Assembly (NCBI RefSeq): GCF_002964785.1
Contig: NZ_PQCC01000021.1
Span: 1 to 43,036 of the forward strand
Source: Pseudoalteromonas sp. T1lg48
Lineage (GTDB): Bacteria; Pseudomonadota; Gammaproteobacteria; Enterobacterales; Alteromonadaceae
Length of the DNA stretch: 43,036 nucleotides
Direction of reading: 5' to 3'
Shown here: positions 1 through 8,882 of the stretch, piece by piece
How positions within the stretch are numbered: position 1 is the first letter of the stretch
How the letters are laid out: each line of letters starts with the position of its first letter
The notes under the pieces: generated by a model
Seen by the model: only the letters and a program-made list of their open reading frames with translations
Databases searched by the model: none
What the model was told of the DNA's origin: nothing
Made by a program: the position numbers and the translations under genes

Positions 1-24
1 TGCCCACACAGATGATTGCTTCAT

Positions 25-248
25 ATTTTTAAAGAACGTTGCGACTCGTTGTCGCTGCGGCTTTCACCGCGTTAGGGCTGCGCATTCTACTCAACCCTGA
101 TTTTTTGTCAACACTTAATTTTGAGAAAGTTTAATGTTTTTCAAAACTCAGTTTTACTTGACTCAACCTTCACTTCGTATCGCTTGTTTGTAAGCAGTCC
201 GCCGTGTCGGTGGATGCGCATTATAGGGAGATCGAAATTGAGATCAAC
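25..248 (-). promoter_or_regulatory. rRNA operon control region (P1, P2, boxA, 16S leader)
   Basis: Read on the minus strand, this holds two sigma70 promoters in series. P1 is TTGATC (242-247), 16 bases, TATAAT (220-225), then GCGCATCC. P2 is TTGACA (106-111), 16 bases, TAGAAT (84-89), then GCGCAGCCC. GC-rich discriminators just after the -10 are typical of stringently controlled rRNA promoters. Downstream come a boxA-like GTTCTTTAA (29-37) and a stretch ending ATCTGTGTGGGCA at base 1, which matches the leader just upstream of 16S in enterobacterial rrn operons. The 16S gene should lie immediately left of the window. AT-rich DNA above P1 (248-320) could be an UP element, and a GCTACTTAAATAAGC dyad (305-319) could be a Fis-like site, but neither was scored. 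Confidence 0.85.
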
Positions 249-369
249 ACTTTTTTTAAAGATCTTTTCCGTTCGCTCAAAATATAAACAAACAACAGTT
301 TTTTGCTACTTAAATAAGCAAATATTGGCCGCTTTAAGGGAATATAAATGAAGATCCTTCCTTTAAATG

Positions 370-397
370 TTGCTATGTGAACTAATCTGGTTAAGAT
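370..397 (+). promoter_or_regulatory. Candidate promoter of the RRM protein gene
   Basis: TTGCTA (370-375), a 16-base spacer and TAAGAT (392-397) lie about 55 bases before the start codon at 453. The match is moderate. The rest of 340-452 is AT-rich and shows nothing else. Confidence 0.3.
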
Positions 398-452
398 AAG
401 GCTTTTCGTTTTGTTAAATTAATGTTTATTCCATGTATATTGGTAGATCACA

Positions 453-911
453 ATGACATCAGCTAATCTAAAAACAATTATAATCACCGTTTGTAGCGCG
501 GTTTTAGGCTACATTCTTCTCGCTTTCGTTTTATCTACGTCCTCTTTATCTGCACCTCTGGCGTTTGCTTTGGGTGCAGCGATCACAGGGATCTTATTGC
601 TTGTACTAAATGGCAAAGGCGATGTTGCGGCGACAGGGGATGCTGCAGCAGACACAAAAACACTTTATGTCGGTAACCTTCCCTACCGTGCCAACGAGCA
701 TATGGTTAAAGAACTATTCGAACAACACGGTATGGTATTTAGCGTACGCTTATTAAAAGATAAGCACACGGGTAAACGCCGTGGCTTTGGTTTTGTTGAG
801 GTCGCGTTAAAAGATGCCGATACCATGATCAGCCAACTTAATGATAATGAATATCAGGAAAGAACGCTTAAGGTGAGAGAAGCGAAACAAAAACAAGATA
901 ACGAAGAATAA
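453..911 (+). CDS. Membrane-anchored RRM-domain RNA-binding protein
   Basis: A 152-residue protein with two hydrophobic segments (about 9-31 and 36-54) followed by one RNA recognition motif (about 68-147). The RNP2 motif LYVGNL and the RNP1 motif RGFGFVEV are both intact, so RNA binding is well supported. The C-terminus is short and charged. Single-RRM proteins occur in many Gammaproteobacteria. An N-terminal hairpin of membrane helices would hold the RRM at the inner membrane, on the cytoplasmic side if both helices insert. The gene is monocistronic: it has its own candidate promoter and a strong terminator at 911-939. RNA targets cannot be predicted. The Shine-Dalgarno site is weak. Confidence 0.9.
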   Translation: MTSANLKTIIITVCSAVLGYILLAFVLSTSSLSAPLAFALGAAITGILLLVLNGKGDVAATGDAAADTKTLYVGNLPYRANEHMVKELFEQHGMVFSVRLLKDKHTGKRRGFGFVEVALKDADTMISQLNDNEYQERTLKVREAKQKQDNEE

Positions 912-939
912 AAAAAGAGGGCTAAGCCCTCTTTTTTTA
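911..939. terminator. Intrinsic terminator, RRM gene / cysH
   Basis: A 7-bp stem AGAGGGC / GCCCTCT with a TAA loop (916-932) is followed by seven Ts and preceded by six As, so it can act in both directions between the convergent RRM gene and cysH. Confidence 0.9.
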
Positions 940-961
940 TTCTTAACTGAATTCAAGTTAG

Positions 962-1702
962 TTAGATGCCATCACCATCTATATGCAAACCACACTCTCG
1001 ACTTAAGCCAAAAAAGCGTGTTTCTTCCTCGGTCATCCCCGGCTCAAGCTTACGCGTGGTATGGACATCCCCCATGGATACGTAACCCTGCTCCCATAAG
1101 GGATGGTAAGGCAAGTCATGCTTGCTTAGGTACTGATAAACATCCCGGTTATCCCACTCTATGATCGGATACACCTTCACAGTTCCCCTGCTTATTTCGA
1201 CAATGTTCTTGTCTTGGCGCGTGCTTGACTGCTGACGGCGCAAACCACTGAACCAGGTTCCCGCTTCAAGCTCCTGCAACGCCTCGGTCATGGGCTCTAC
1301 TTTATTAAGCTGGTTATAGAGCTTAATGCCGCCTTCACCCTGCTCCCACAATTTACCGTACTTTGCTTCCTGCCAAGCTGGGCTCAATTGCGCCTTATAC
1401 ACCTTTAGGTTCAGGTGCAAACGCTCGGTAAGCTGGTCAATAAATTGGTAGGTTTCCGGAAACAGGTAACCCGTATCGGTGAGGACCACAGGAATATCCT
1501 TCTTAACACTGGTCACCAAATGCAACATCACCGCGGCTTGAATGCCAAAGCTAGAGGACAAAATATGCGTATCCGGCAAATTTTCCATCGCCCACAGCAC
1601 CCTTTGCTCGGGTGTTTTATCGGCTAAGATGGTATTGATATCCACTAACAGACTCTGCTGCTCGGCTTTATCAAGCGTTAAAATATGGCTAAATGCGCTC
1701 AT
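962..1702 (-). CDS. cysH: Phosphoadenosine phosphosulfate (PAPS) reductase
   Basis: A 246-residue cytoplasmic enzyme that reduces PAPS to sulfite with thioredoxin or glutaredoxin, the step before sulfite reductase in cysteine biosynthesis. The PP-loop-like SSSFG lies near residue 50, and the catalytic cysteine is in the C-terminal ECGLH motif. The paired-cysteine iron-sulfur motifs of APS reductases are absent, so it is the PAPS-type enzyme. It is the last gene of cysJ-cysI-cysH, 21 bases after cysI, with a GAGG Shine-Dalgarno site before ATG. Length is normal for the family. Confidence 0.97.
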   Translation of the reverse strand: MSAFSHILTLDKAEQQSLLVDINTILADKTPEQRVLWAMENLPDTHILSSSFGIQAAVMLHLVTSVKKDIPVVLTDTGYLFPETYQFIDQLTERLHLNLKVYKAQLSPAWQEAKYGKLWEQGEGGIKLYNQLNKVEPMTEALQELEAGTWFSGLRRQQSSTRQDKNIVEISRGTVKVYPIIEWDNRDVYQYLSKHDLPYHPLWEQGYVSMGDVHTTRKLEPGMTEEETRFFGLSRECGLHIDGDGI

Positions 1703-1723
1703 TAACTTGTCCTCGCGGTGCGA

Positions 1724-3439
1724 TTAAGCGTGAAAGTCTGTTTTTGATACCTTGACCTCGGCGACGATCCCTTGGCGGATCACAAAATCACCGAAGCCTT
1801 CCGCATCATTGCGTTCACTGGCCCAGCGGCCAATTAGTTCATCAAGGGCGTTGAGATATACCTCTTCACCCACATTCTCCAAATAGAGTTTGGGTATACG
1901 TGTGCCTTCGCGGTTACCACCTAAGTAAAGGTTGTATTTACCTGGGCCTTTACCGACCAAACCGGCCTCAGCCAACATGGCACGGCCACAACCATTAGGG
2001 CAGCCAACCACGCGTAAGATAATGTGATCGTCGGCAACACCATGCTTGGCCAAGAGCGCTTCCGTCTTTTCAATCAGATCCGGCAAGTAACGCTCGGCCT
2101 CGGCCATGGCTAATGGGCAGGTAGGCAATGACACACAGGCCATTGATGCCTTACGCTGCTCGGTGTGGGAATCGTCAATTAAGCCATGTTCGCGAGCAAG
2201 CTGTTCAATCACCGCCTTTTGATCCGCAGGAACACCGGCAATGATCAGGTTCTGGTTAGCCGTCATGCGGAAATCACCTTGGTGGATCTCGGCAATTTTG
2301 CGACAACCGGTTTTTAAGGCCTTATCAGGGAAATCTAGAATACGGCCGTTTTGGATAAACACGGTGAGGTGATGTTTACCATCGATGCCCTCAACCCAAC
2401 CGAAGCGATCGCCACGGTGAGTAAATTCATACGGACGGCTTGGTGCAAACTTCACACCGGCACGTTTTTCAACTTCTGCCTTAAAGGCATCGCTGCCAAA
2501 GGTATCCAGCGTATATTTGGTCTTGGCATTTTTACGGTTCACTCGGTTACCCCAATCACGCTGCACAGATACAACGTGCTCGGCAATGGCCAGGGTGTGC
2601 TCAAGCGGCACATAACCAAAGTCATCCGCCTTACGCGGGTAAGTATTTACATCACCATGGGTCATTGCCAGGCCACCACCAACCAAGACGTTAAAACCAA
2701 CCAACTTACCGTTTTCGGCAATGGCCACAAAGTTCAAGTCATTGGCATGCACATCCACTTCGTTGTTCGGTGGAATGGTCACGGTCGTTTTGAACTTCCG
2801 CGGCAAATAGGTTGAACCTAAGATGGGCTCTTCGGTGGTTTCCGACTTTTCACCGTTTAACCAAATTTCCGCATAGGCTCGGGTTTTTGGTAGCAAATGC
2901 TCAGAGATCTTCGCCGCCCACTCATAGGCTTCCTGATGGAGTTCCGACTCCACCGGGTTGGTGGTGCACAGTACGTTACGGTTTACATCACCGGCGGTAG
3001 CAATAGAGTCGATGCCAACGCTGTTAAGCATCTGGTGCATGTCTTTAATATTCGGCTTTAAAACACCGTGAAACTGGAATGTTTGACGGGTAGTTAGTCG
3101 AATCGAACCGTACATGGTCTTTTCTTCGGCAAATTTGTCGATGGCTAACCATTGCTCCGGCTTGATGATGCCGCCGGGCATACGGGCACGCAGCATCACA
3201 TTGTGTAAAGGCTCCAACTTTTGCTTGGCACGCTCGGGACGAATATCGCGGTCATCCTGCTGATACATGCCGTGGAAACGGATCAGCTGGAAGTTATCGG
3301 CGGTAAAGCCACCGGTGATCTGATCCTTAAGATCCGCTTCTATGGTGCCGCGTAAAAAGTTACTTTCGGTTTTTAAACGCTCGTTGTCAGCAAGTTTGGC
3401 CTGGGGATCATGCTTGCTATTTGGCTTGTAATCGCTCAT
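1724..3439 (-). CDS. cysI: Sulfite reductase (NADPH) hemoprotein beta-component
   Basis: A 571-residue siroheme / 4Fe-4S protein that carries out the six-electron reduction of sulfite to sulfide using electrons from CysJ. The [11 protein letters not shown] segment is typical of the sulfite/nitrite reductase family. The four cluster ligands lie in [17 protein letters not shown], with its upstream ACV cysteine, and VGCPNGCGR near the C-terminus. Full length, with an AGGA Shine-Dalgarno site 7 bases before ATG. It sits 33 bases after cysJ and 21 bases before cysH in one operon. Confidence 0.98.
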   Translation of the reverse strand: MSDYKPNSKHDPQAKLADNERLKTESNFLRGTIEADLKDQITGGFTADNFQLIRFHGMYQQDDRDIRPERAKQKLEPLHNVMLRARMPGGIIKPEQWLAIDKFAEEKTMYGSIRLTTRQTFQFHGVLKPNIKDMHQMLNSVGIDSIATAGDVNRNVLCTTNPVESELHQEAYEWAAKISEHLLPKTRAYAEIWLNGEKSETTEEPILGSTYLPRKFKTTVTIPPNNEVDVHANDLNFVAIAENGKLVGFNVLVGGGLAMTHGDVNTYPRKADDFGYVPLEHTLAIAEHVVSVQRDWGNRVNRKNAKTKYTLDTFGSDAFKAEVEKRAGVKFAPSRPYEFTHRGDRFGWVEGIDGKHHLTVFIQNGRILDFPDKALKTGCRKIAEIHQGDFRMTANQNLIIAGVPADQKAVIEQLAREHGLIDDSHTEQRKASMACVSLPTCPLAMAEAERYLPDLIEKTEALLAKHGVADDHIILRVVGCPNGCGRAMLAEAGLVGKGPGKYNLYLGGNREGTRIPKLYLENVGEEVYLNALDELIGRWASERNDAEGFGDFVIRQGIVAEVKVSKTDFHA

Positions 3440-3472
3440 TTCAATTCCTACATTCGGGGCGCTGACGGGCGC

Positions 3473-5284
3473 TTAATAAACATCTTTTTGGTAACGGTTA
3501 GCGCTGCGTAGCTCTTTCAAATATTGCTCGGCGCTCTCATCATCTTTGCCACCCTGGGCCTTGATCACATCAACTAAGGCCTGGTGTACGTCTTTGGCCA
3601 TGCGTGAGGCGTCACCACAGATATACACATGAGCGCCCTGCTCTAACCAGGCAAACAGCTGTTCGCCCTGCTCACGGATACGGTCTTGTACATATACTTT
3701 CTGCGCCTGATCGCGGCTCCAAGCCACATCAACCTGAGTCAGCAGACCCGACTTCAAGTAGCCTTGAATTTCGGTTTGATACAAGAAATCCTGAGTAAAG
3801 TGCGGGTTGCCGAAAAACAGCCAGTTATTCCCTTGTGCATCACGGGCTTCACGCTCTTGCAAAAAGGCGCGGAAAGGTGCAATACCCGTACCCGGCCCTA
3901 TCATAATCACTGGCGTATTATCGTCAGCGGGAAGACGGAAGTTGTCGTTGTGCTCGGTAAATACCTTAATGGTCGCGCCTTCTTCGGCAAATCGGCCCAG
4001 ATAACCTGAGCAACCACCCAGGTGCTGCTCGCCAAAGCCGTCGAACTCAACCACGGCAAGCGTCAGGTGCACTTCGTCTTCCACTTCGGCCTGGCTTGAG
4101 GCGATAGAGTAAAGACGCGGCTGCACTTTGCGCAGGCTATCGACCAGCTCCTGAGCGCTCACCTTGGCTGGGTTTTGGAAAATAACATCATAGGTTTGAC
4201 GCGCTTCTATGTACTCGCGCATCGCCGCCTTATCTGCAACCATAGCGAGTAACTCTGCGTTCTCGGTCACAGCCGCGTATTTTTCGACGAAGCCAGGGTA
4301 AGACTGCGTCAGCTCTAGGCGCTCGATTAATGCATCACGTAAACTTAAAGCTTCATCGCCCAAGGTTACCTGAGTCTCGCCATCTAGCTCTAAGGTCGCT
4401 AAAACCTTATCGACCTTGGCTTCATCGTTAAGGAAATACACGCCCAATGAATCTCCAGGTTGATACTGGATATCAGAACCCTCTAAAGAGATCTCGATAT
4501 GGCGCACATCTTTTGTTGAGTCGCGACCGGTGATCTTCTGCACCGTCACCAACTCGGCGGCAAAAGGGTTTTGCTTGTTGTACTGACTTGTCGCTGCCGC
4601 ACCAGCGGTCATTGGCATGCTCACCACATTGGCATTGGCTTGCTGAGCTTTAAGATCGGGTTCGAAGGCATCCAGGGCACCATTAATCCAAACCTCACTG
4701 TGATCTTCATAATCGACATCCAGGTCCGCACGTTGATGGATCACCTCGGCCCCTAGCTTGACTAAGCGCTCCTCAAAATCTTTTGCGGTTTGGCAGAAGA
4801 ACTCATAGCTGGAATCGCCTAAACCCAACACGGCAATTTTTACACCCGCTAATTTCGGTGCTTTTTTTGTGCTTAGGAATTCATACAGGGCTTCGGCATC
4901 TTCGGGCGGCTCACCCTCACCGTAGGTGGATACCACTATGCTAATAAACTGCTCTTTTTTTAGTGCCGTTGGCTTGTAGTCGGCCATATTCACCAGGTTT
5001 ACCGCCAGGCCGCGCGCTTGGGCCTGCGCTTGCAATTGCGTGGCTACGCCCTTGGCATTACCGGTTTGTGAGCCGTACAAAATGGTCAGAGTTGCTGCTT
5101 CTGCGACATTGCTTGCCGTAGTAGCCATACCACCAGCTAGGGCGGCACTGTTAGCGCTGGCGGCAAGGTAACCACTGACCCAGGCTTGCTGAATTGGATT
5201 TAACTCGGCCACCAAACCTTGGAGCTTTTGCACCTGCTCCGGTGTAAGCGGGCTGGCTGCCGCGTTCAGCTGGTTTAACAACAT
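3473..5284 (-). CDS. cysJ: Sulfite reductase (NADPH) flavoprotein alpha-component
   Basis: A 603-residue diflavin reductase passing electrons from NADPH through FAD and FMN to CysI. Domains in order: an N-terminal helix matching the CysJ family (ending QQAWVSGYLAA), a flavodoxin-like FMN domain with YGSQTGNAKGVA near residue 70, an FAD-binding connection domain (RLYSIASS), and an NADP-binding domain (GPGTGIAPFRAFLQER) ending in the family tail RYQKDVY. I place the start at 5284, nine codons inside the longest frame, because that ATG has an AGAGGA Shine-Dalgarno site at 5291-5296 and aligns with the usual CysJ N-terminus. First gene of cysJIH. Confidence 0.96.
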   Translation of the reverse strand: MLLNQLNAAASPLTPEQVQKLQGLVAELNPIQQAWVSGYLAASANSAALAGGMATTASNVAEAATLTILYGSQTGNAKGVATQLQAQAQARGLAVNLVNMADYKPTALKKEQFISIVVSTYGEGEPPEDAEALYEFLSTKKAPKLAGVKIAVLGLGDSSYEFFCQTAKDFEERLVKLGAEVIHQRADLDVDYEDHSEVWINGALDAFEPDLKAQQANANVVSMPMTAGAAATSQYNKQNPFAAELVTVQKITGRDSTKDVRHIEISLEGSDIQYQPGDSLGVYFLNDEAKVDKVLATLELDGETQVTLGDEALSLRDALIERLELTQSYPGFVEKYAAVTENAELLAMVADKAAMREYIEARQTYDVIFQNPAKVSAQELVDSLRKVQPRLYSIASSQAEVEDEVHLTLAVVEFDGFGEQHLGGCSGYLGRFAEEGATIKVFTEHNDNFRLPADDNTPVIMIGPGTGIAPFRAFLQEREARDAQGNNWLFFGNPHFTQDFLYQTEIQGYLKSGLLTQVDVAWSRDQAQKVYVQDRIREQGEQLFAWLEQGAHVYICGDASRMAKDVHQALVDVIKAQGGKDDESAEQYLKELRSANRYQKDVY

Positions 5285-5560
5285 CTTTTTTCCTCTAACC
5301 CAAAGCTGCATCGCCTACCGCCATGCAGTGTAAAATTCGTGTTTGCCCGGTCACTCCTAAGGTCAATACCAGGCTATGGTGAGCCTGAAGCATACCTAGG
5401 TGCGAAGGCAGGAAAAAAGAATAGAATCTGCTTTGTTATTCCAATTGGTTATTAATTTCGTTTTTTTTCAACAAAAACAGTTTAAAAGAGAGGCTTGGAT
5501 GGGAAGTACTGCGTATTAAAGCGAGAAAGCCCGTTGTTGGCTTGGAAAAAGTGCACTTAA
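5285..5560 (-). promoter_or_regulatory. Upstream region of cysJIH
   Basis: About 275 non-coding bases precede cysJ. The AT-rich part (5420-5500) contains an 8-bp palindrome CCAATTGG (5441-5448) inside TTATTCCAATTGGTTATTAA, a reasonable place for a CysB-type activator site. I found no sigma70 -35/-10 pair good enough to call, as expected for an activator-dependent promoter. The leader from about 5400 to 5285 is long and GC-richer. Confidence 0.4.
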
Positions 5561-5584
5561 CAAAAAGGCGCCACTGGGCGCCCT
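5560..5584 (-). terminator. Intrinsic terminator after the 126-residue hypothetical gene
   Basis: On the minus strand a GGCGCC / GGCGCC stem (5567-5572 and 5577-5582) with a 4-base loop is followed by a T run (As at 5562-5566). It separates this gene from the cysJ promoter region. Confidence 0.75.
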
Positions 5585-5609
5585 AAGTCGGATGGTCTGT
5601 TGACCCTTA

Positions 5610-5990
5610 CTATTCTTCCACGGCATAGATGGTCACTTCTATGCCGGCACCAATGGCGGAAATACGCAATAAGGTATCGGCGCTGATCGCTTCATTAAAA
5701 CATTTCGGTGAGTGCCCCGAGCTAAAGCCCAAGTCAAAGGTACGGCGCGAACAACCTAGCCATTGCTTTAACGCCGCCTTAGAGCAAGACTCAATCAGCT
5801 CACACAATTCATTAATGGCTTTATCCGGGCTGATCGCATCGCTGTTGGCTTCAAAACGTGCCAGCTGGCGGGTATCGTCCTTGTCATAGTGCAGCACCAC
5901 GGCGCGCTTATCCAGGTCGGCAACCAGGGCACTGATATCCTGTTGCGATTCCAGCTCTAGGTCAACGTTAAGAAATTGAATGTCTGCCAT
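5610..5990 (-). CDS. Conserved hypothetical protein, 126 residues
   Basis: I do not recognise the family. It is acidic, has no signal peptide or membrane segment and contains three cysteines (the CELIESCSK segment and LGCSRRTF, plus one in SPKCFNE). An alternating beta/helix pattern, with a final strand IGAGIEVTIYAVEE, suggests a small alpha/beta cytoplasmic fold. The start at 5990 (ATG, MADIQFLN) is preferred to an in-frame GTG at 6017 because a GGGAG stretch lies about 13 bases upstream and the longer version adds only a low-complexity tail. It is transcribed alone and ends at a terminator. Confidence 0.7.
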   Translation of the reverse strand: MADIQFLNVDLELESQQDISALVADLDKRAVVLHYDKDDTRQLARFEANSDAISPDKAINELCELIESCSKAALKQWLGCSRRTFDLGFSSGHSPKCFNEAISADTLLRISAIGAGIEVTIYAVEE

Positions 5991-6186
5991 GTACTCTTGT
6001 GCTCCCGTTTGCGCCACAGGCCGGTTAAGTTTGAATCTGCGTCATTGTGTCATATTGACCATGAATAACAAGGGCGTACACCGGGGTTATCGCCATCTTA
6101 GGCAATAACAGGATGAATAAACACCTGTTTAAACATAGTTGAACAATTCCTAGTAGGCGTCTGTTTATCCGCGTCGTGTCCTTGTG

Positions 6187-7071
6187 CTAGGAACGAAAGT
6201 GCTGCTTTAACAATTGCGCAAAGGCTTGAACCTTGGCACTGCGATGCATTTGGTGATGGGTCACCAGCCAAATATCGTGCTGCCAGTTCAGCTCTTTCGG
6301 CAACACAGGTCGCAATTGTGGATACAGGTGCGCCACCTCCTTTTGCATGCCACCAATACCCAAGCCATTAACCACGGCACGATTAGCATCAGAGGTTTCC
6401 GACACCCGCAAGGTAATTTGCGAAGGGGCAATATGCTCATCGACCCAGGCAAAATAGGGAACCCGACTATTAAACCCGGCCACCCCGGAAATAAAATGAT
6501 GTTGTTGCAACTGACTGAGAGACTGAGGTTCTCCCATGCGCGCCAGATAACGCTCATGAGCAAAAAGTCCCGAGTCCTTGCTGCACAGGTGTTGGGCAAT
6601 GTAGTCCCCTTCGTCCGGGCGCGGGCCAGCTCGCACGGCGATATGCGCCTGACCATGGTCCAAGCGTAAGCGCTTTTGATCTAAGAGGATCTCTAACTGC
6701 ACCTGAGGATGACGCTGCTGAAAAATTTCACACACAGGCGCCAGAATATCGATAAAGCCACTGACCGTGGTCAAAAGCAGGGAGCCACTCAAAGTGGTAT
6801 CTGCCGCCATAATACTGCTGTGCAAGGATTCGAGCTGCTCGTTGATCTGCTCGGCACTGGCAAACAACTTAGCACCGGTTTCGGTGACCGTATAGCCTCG
6901 GGCATGGCGATGGAACAAACGGGTATTGAGACTTTGTTCGAGGTGGTTAATACGCCTCAGCACTGTGCTGTGATGCACTCCTAAGGCTTGAGCCGCAGAG
7001 GTTAAGGTGCCGCGGCGGGCAACCTCAAAGGCCACCTTAATATCCTGCCAATCGCTAAATTCGCTCGCCAT
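6187..7071 (-). CDS. LysR-family transcriptional regulator
   Basis: A 294-residue protein. Residues 8-67 form the LysR winged helix-turn-helix (GTLTSAAQALGVHHSTVLRRINHLEQSLNTRLF spans the recognition region), followed by a linker helix and a periplasmic-binding-protein-like effector domain to the C-terminus. It is divergent from the FMN reductase gene at 7198, with 126 bases between them and an 18-base palindrome close to its own start. This arrangement usually means autoregulation and control of the neighbour. The effector cannot be inferred, though an electrophile or quinone stress signal would suit the target. Confidence 0.93.
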   Translation of the reverse strand: MASEFSDWQDIKVAFEVARRGTLTSAAQALGVHHSTVLRRINHLEQSLNTRLFHRHARGYTVTETGAKLFASAEQINEQLESLHSSIMAADTTLSGSLLLTTVSGFIDILAPVCEIFQQRHPQVQLEILLDQKRLRLDHGQAHIAVRAGPRPDEGDYIAQHLCSKDSGLFAHERYLARMGEPQSLSQLQQHHFISGVAGFNSRVPYFAWVDEHIAPSQITLRVSETSDANRAVVNGLGIGGMQKEVAHLYPQLRPVLPKELNWQHDIWLVTHHQMHRSAKVQAFAQLLKQHFRS

Positions 7072-7083
7072 GGGCTTTTCCTA

Positions 7084-7101
7084 ATGTGTATATATGCACA
7101 T
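7084..7101. promoter_or_regulatory. Palindromic candidate LysR operator
   Basis: ATGTGTATATATGCACAT is an 18-base dyad with one mismatched pair, 12 bases upstream of the LysR start codon in the divergent intergenic region. It has the T-N11-A shape of LysR-type sites. Confidence 0.5.
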
Positions 7102-7197
7102 AAGCTTTGCGTTTTTTATGCTTTTTTGCAAGCCGATTTTCTTTTAAAGTGACCACCAAGCATACAGCACACCTTGCCAAGCATAAGGATCACCACC

Positions 7198-7767
7198 ATG
7201 ACTAACGCAAAAATTATCGCCCTAGCGGGCAGCCTACGTAACAACAGCTTTAACCACGCCGTTATCGCCCATGCCGCCGAGCTGGCAAAACAACAAGGTG
7301 CCGAGGTAGAGGTGCTCTCTTTGGCCGAACTCGACCTGCCTATGTTTAACGAAGACATCGAAGCGCAGGGAACGCCCGCAAGCGTAAATATTTTGAAAGA
7401 CAAGCTACGCTCTGCGGATGCCATCTTGTTGGCCAACCCGGAATACAACGGCTCTATCACCGCGGTATTAAAAAATGCCATCGACTGGGCCTCACGCACC
7501 GAGCCAGGCGCCACACCGGCTTTTCGCAATAAGGTCGTGGCTTTATTTGCCGCTTCACCCGGTGGATTAGGTGGTCTGCGTGGCCTTAACCATGTTCGTG
7601 ATATCCTCAGCGGTATCGGCGCCCTGGTACTAGGCGATCAGCTTGCCATTGGCGGTATCCACACACTGGTTGACGAACAGGGAGGCATTACGGATGCCGC
7701 CACCAGCGAGAAAATCAATGCCCTGACGGCACAATTGGTTTACGTCACCGAGAAGCTAAAGGGTTAA
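7198..7767 (+). CDS. NADPH-dependent FMN reductase / quinone reductase (ChrR/YieF-like)
   Basis: A 189-residue flavodoxin-fold protein. The N-terminal GSLRNNSFN phosphate loop binds FMN, and the signature PEYNGSITAVLKNAIDWASR is characteristic of the NADPH-dependent FMN reductase family that includes YieF/ChrR-type soluble quinone and chromate reductases. I start it at 7198, where AAGGA lies about 10 bases upstream. An in-frame ATG at 7174 has no ribosome site. It is divergent from a LysR regulator that probably controls it, and its end overlaps the convergent YgjV-like gene by 12 bases. Physiological substrate not determined; quinone detoxification is the likeliest role. Confidence 0.9.
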   Translation: MTNAKIIALAGSLRNNSFNHAVIAHAAELAKQQGAEVEVLSLAELDLPMFNEDIEAQGTPASVNILKDKLRSADAILLANPEYNGSITAVLKNAIDWASRTEPGATPAFRNKVVALFAASPGGLGGLRGLNHVRDILSGIGALVLGDQLAIGGIHTLVDEQGGITDAATSEKINALTAQLVYVTEKLKG

Positions 7768-8253
7768 ACTCGATCGAAACCGATACAGGCCAATAAGATT
7801 GCTGGTTAGGAACAAGGCCTCCATCACCATGGCGACCGGTGAGCCGGCAATCACCGCAAAGGCCAACCAAAAGCAGGTGCCGAACAACATGCTGACTCGC
7901 ATACGCACCTGCTGCCCCTGAAAGGCCGCATAGGTTTGTAAACAACTGCCTGCCACCGCCAATAATGACCACCAGGAATCCATCACCAAGACGCCAAGAG
8001 TTAGGGCGCAAAGGATAAAAAAGCGCATCAGCTGGCGACGCTGATAGCGAATGCTGATGGCATAACGTATCGAGGCCAGCGCCATCAAGGCCGCTCCAGC
8101 CGGTTGTTGTAATAAGACATAATGAATAGACGTCAATGCCGTCGAGACCACCAAACAGGCCAACACATAGTGGCGGCGGTAGAATTGAAACGACATTAAG
8201 TCGAGCGCCACAGCAATGGCGGCGAGCACTTGTGAGATCAAATAATAGGTCAT
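7756..8253 (-). CDS. YgjV-family inner membrane protein
   Basis: A 165-residue, very hydrophobic protein with five or six predicted transmembrane segments and little outside them. Arg-rich loops (FYRRHY, RYQRRQLMR) mark cytoplasmic turns. The pattern LMSFQFYRRHYVLACLVVST and an aromatic-rich second half fit the YgjV family of bacterial inner membrane proteins, whose function is not established. The Shine-Dalgarno site GGAGGA is strong. It follows the Crp-like gene by 55 bases on the same strand and may be cotranscribed with it. Confidence 0.75.
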   Translation of the reverse strand: MTYYLISQVLAAIAVALDLMSFQFYRRHYVLACLVVSTALTSIHYVLLQQPAGAALMALASIRYAISIRYQRRQLMRFFILCALTLGVLVMDSWWSLLAVAGSCLQTYAAFQGQQVRMRVSMLFGTCFWLAFAVIAGSPVAMVMEALFLTSNLIGLYRFRSSLTL

Positions 8254-8308
8254 GCTTCCTCCGTGCGCCGATAATGAATGGGCGACGGAAAAAACGCCTT
8301 AACCTTTG

Positions 8309-8872
8309 TTAATTGATCCCTAATCGAGTCCGAATACGTGACAGGCTAACCGCACTGATCCCCAGATACTTGGCCACCTGCTGTAAACTCAGCTGTGTCA
8401 GCCAATGGCGGCGATGGTGATAAAGGTACTGATAGCGCTGCTGGGGTGTTTGCAATAGCAGAAAGGCCTCTTTCGCTTCTTTATACAACACCTGCTGTTT
8501 TAACAGGGCCAGCACCAAGGCTTGCCAGTCAGGCTGCGATAAGACACCGATAGGCACACGCAACAGCTGGCTCGGTTTGAGCACCTCAATATTATATTGA
8601 GCGGTGCTTTGTTTAATCCAGGCGCTGTAGAGAAACACCAGCTCCCCGGCAAAATAAAACTCTTTATAATGTTCGCCGCCCGCTTCATCTAGATGGGTCG
8701 CCACCAGCACACCAGAAACAATAAAGTAGGCGTATTCCTGTATCTGCCCCTGGCTAAGCAAACGTTGCCCCGGCGCCATATCAAGATAAGACTTATCCGC
8801 TGTCGCTTCTATCTGCGCTTGCAGCTGCCGGTTGAGCTCAAGGTTGACCTCGCCCAGTCCCTCGTAGGCCAT
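8309..8872 (-). CDS. Crp/Fnr-family cyclic-nucleotide-binding-domain regulator
   Basis: A 187-residue protein: a cupin-like cNMP-binding domain (about 20-125, with GQIQEYAYFIVSGVLVATHL) and a short C-terminal helix-turn-helix (QLSLQQVAKYLGISAVSLSRIRTRLGIN). The Crp-type cAMP ligands (the RELAL-like phosphate cassette) are not obvious, so it probably senses something else or nothing. The ATG at 8872 has AGGA seven bases upstream. The longer frame to 9013 runs into the preceding gene and begins with non-homologous sequence. It lies 10 bases after the TerB-domain gene, so the two are very likely cotranscribed. Confidence 0.87.
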   Translation of the reverse strand: MAYEGLGEVNLELNRQLQAQIEATADKSYLDMAPGQRLLSQGQIQEYAYFIVSGVLVATHLDEAGGEHYKEFYFAGELVFLYSAWIKQSTAQYNIEVLKPSQLLRVPIGVLSQPDWQALVLALLKQQVLYKEAKEAFLLLQTPQQRYQYLYHHRRHWLTQLSLQQVAKYLGISAVSLSRIRTRLGIN

Positions 8873-8882
8873 GTCGGTTCCT

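Noticed and set aside
121..351. A 76-residue reading frame on the plus strand
   Set aside because: It lies inside the rRNA promoter region, has no ribosome site and shows a composition unlike coding DNA here.
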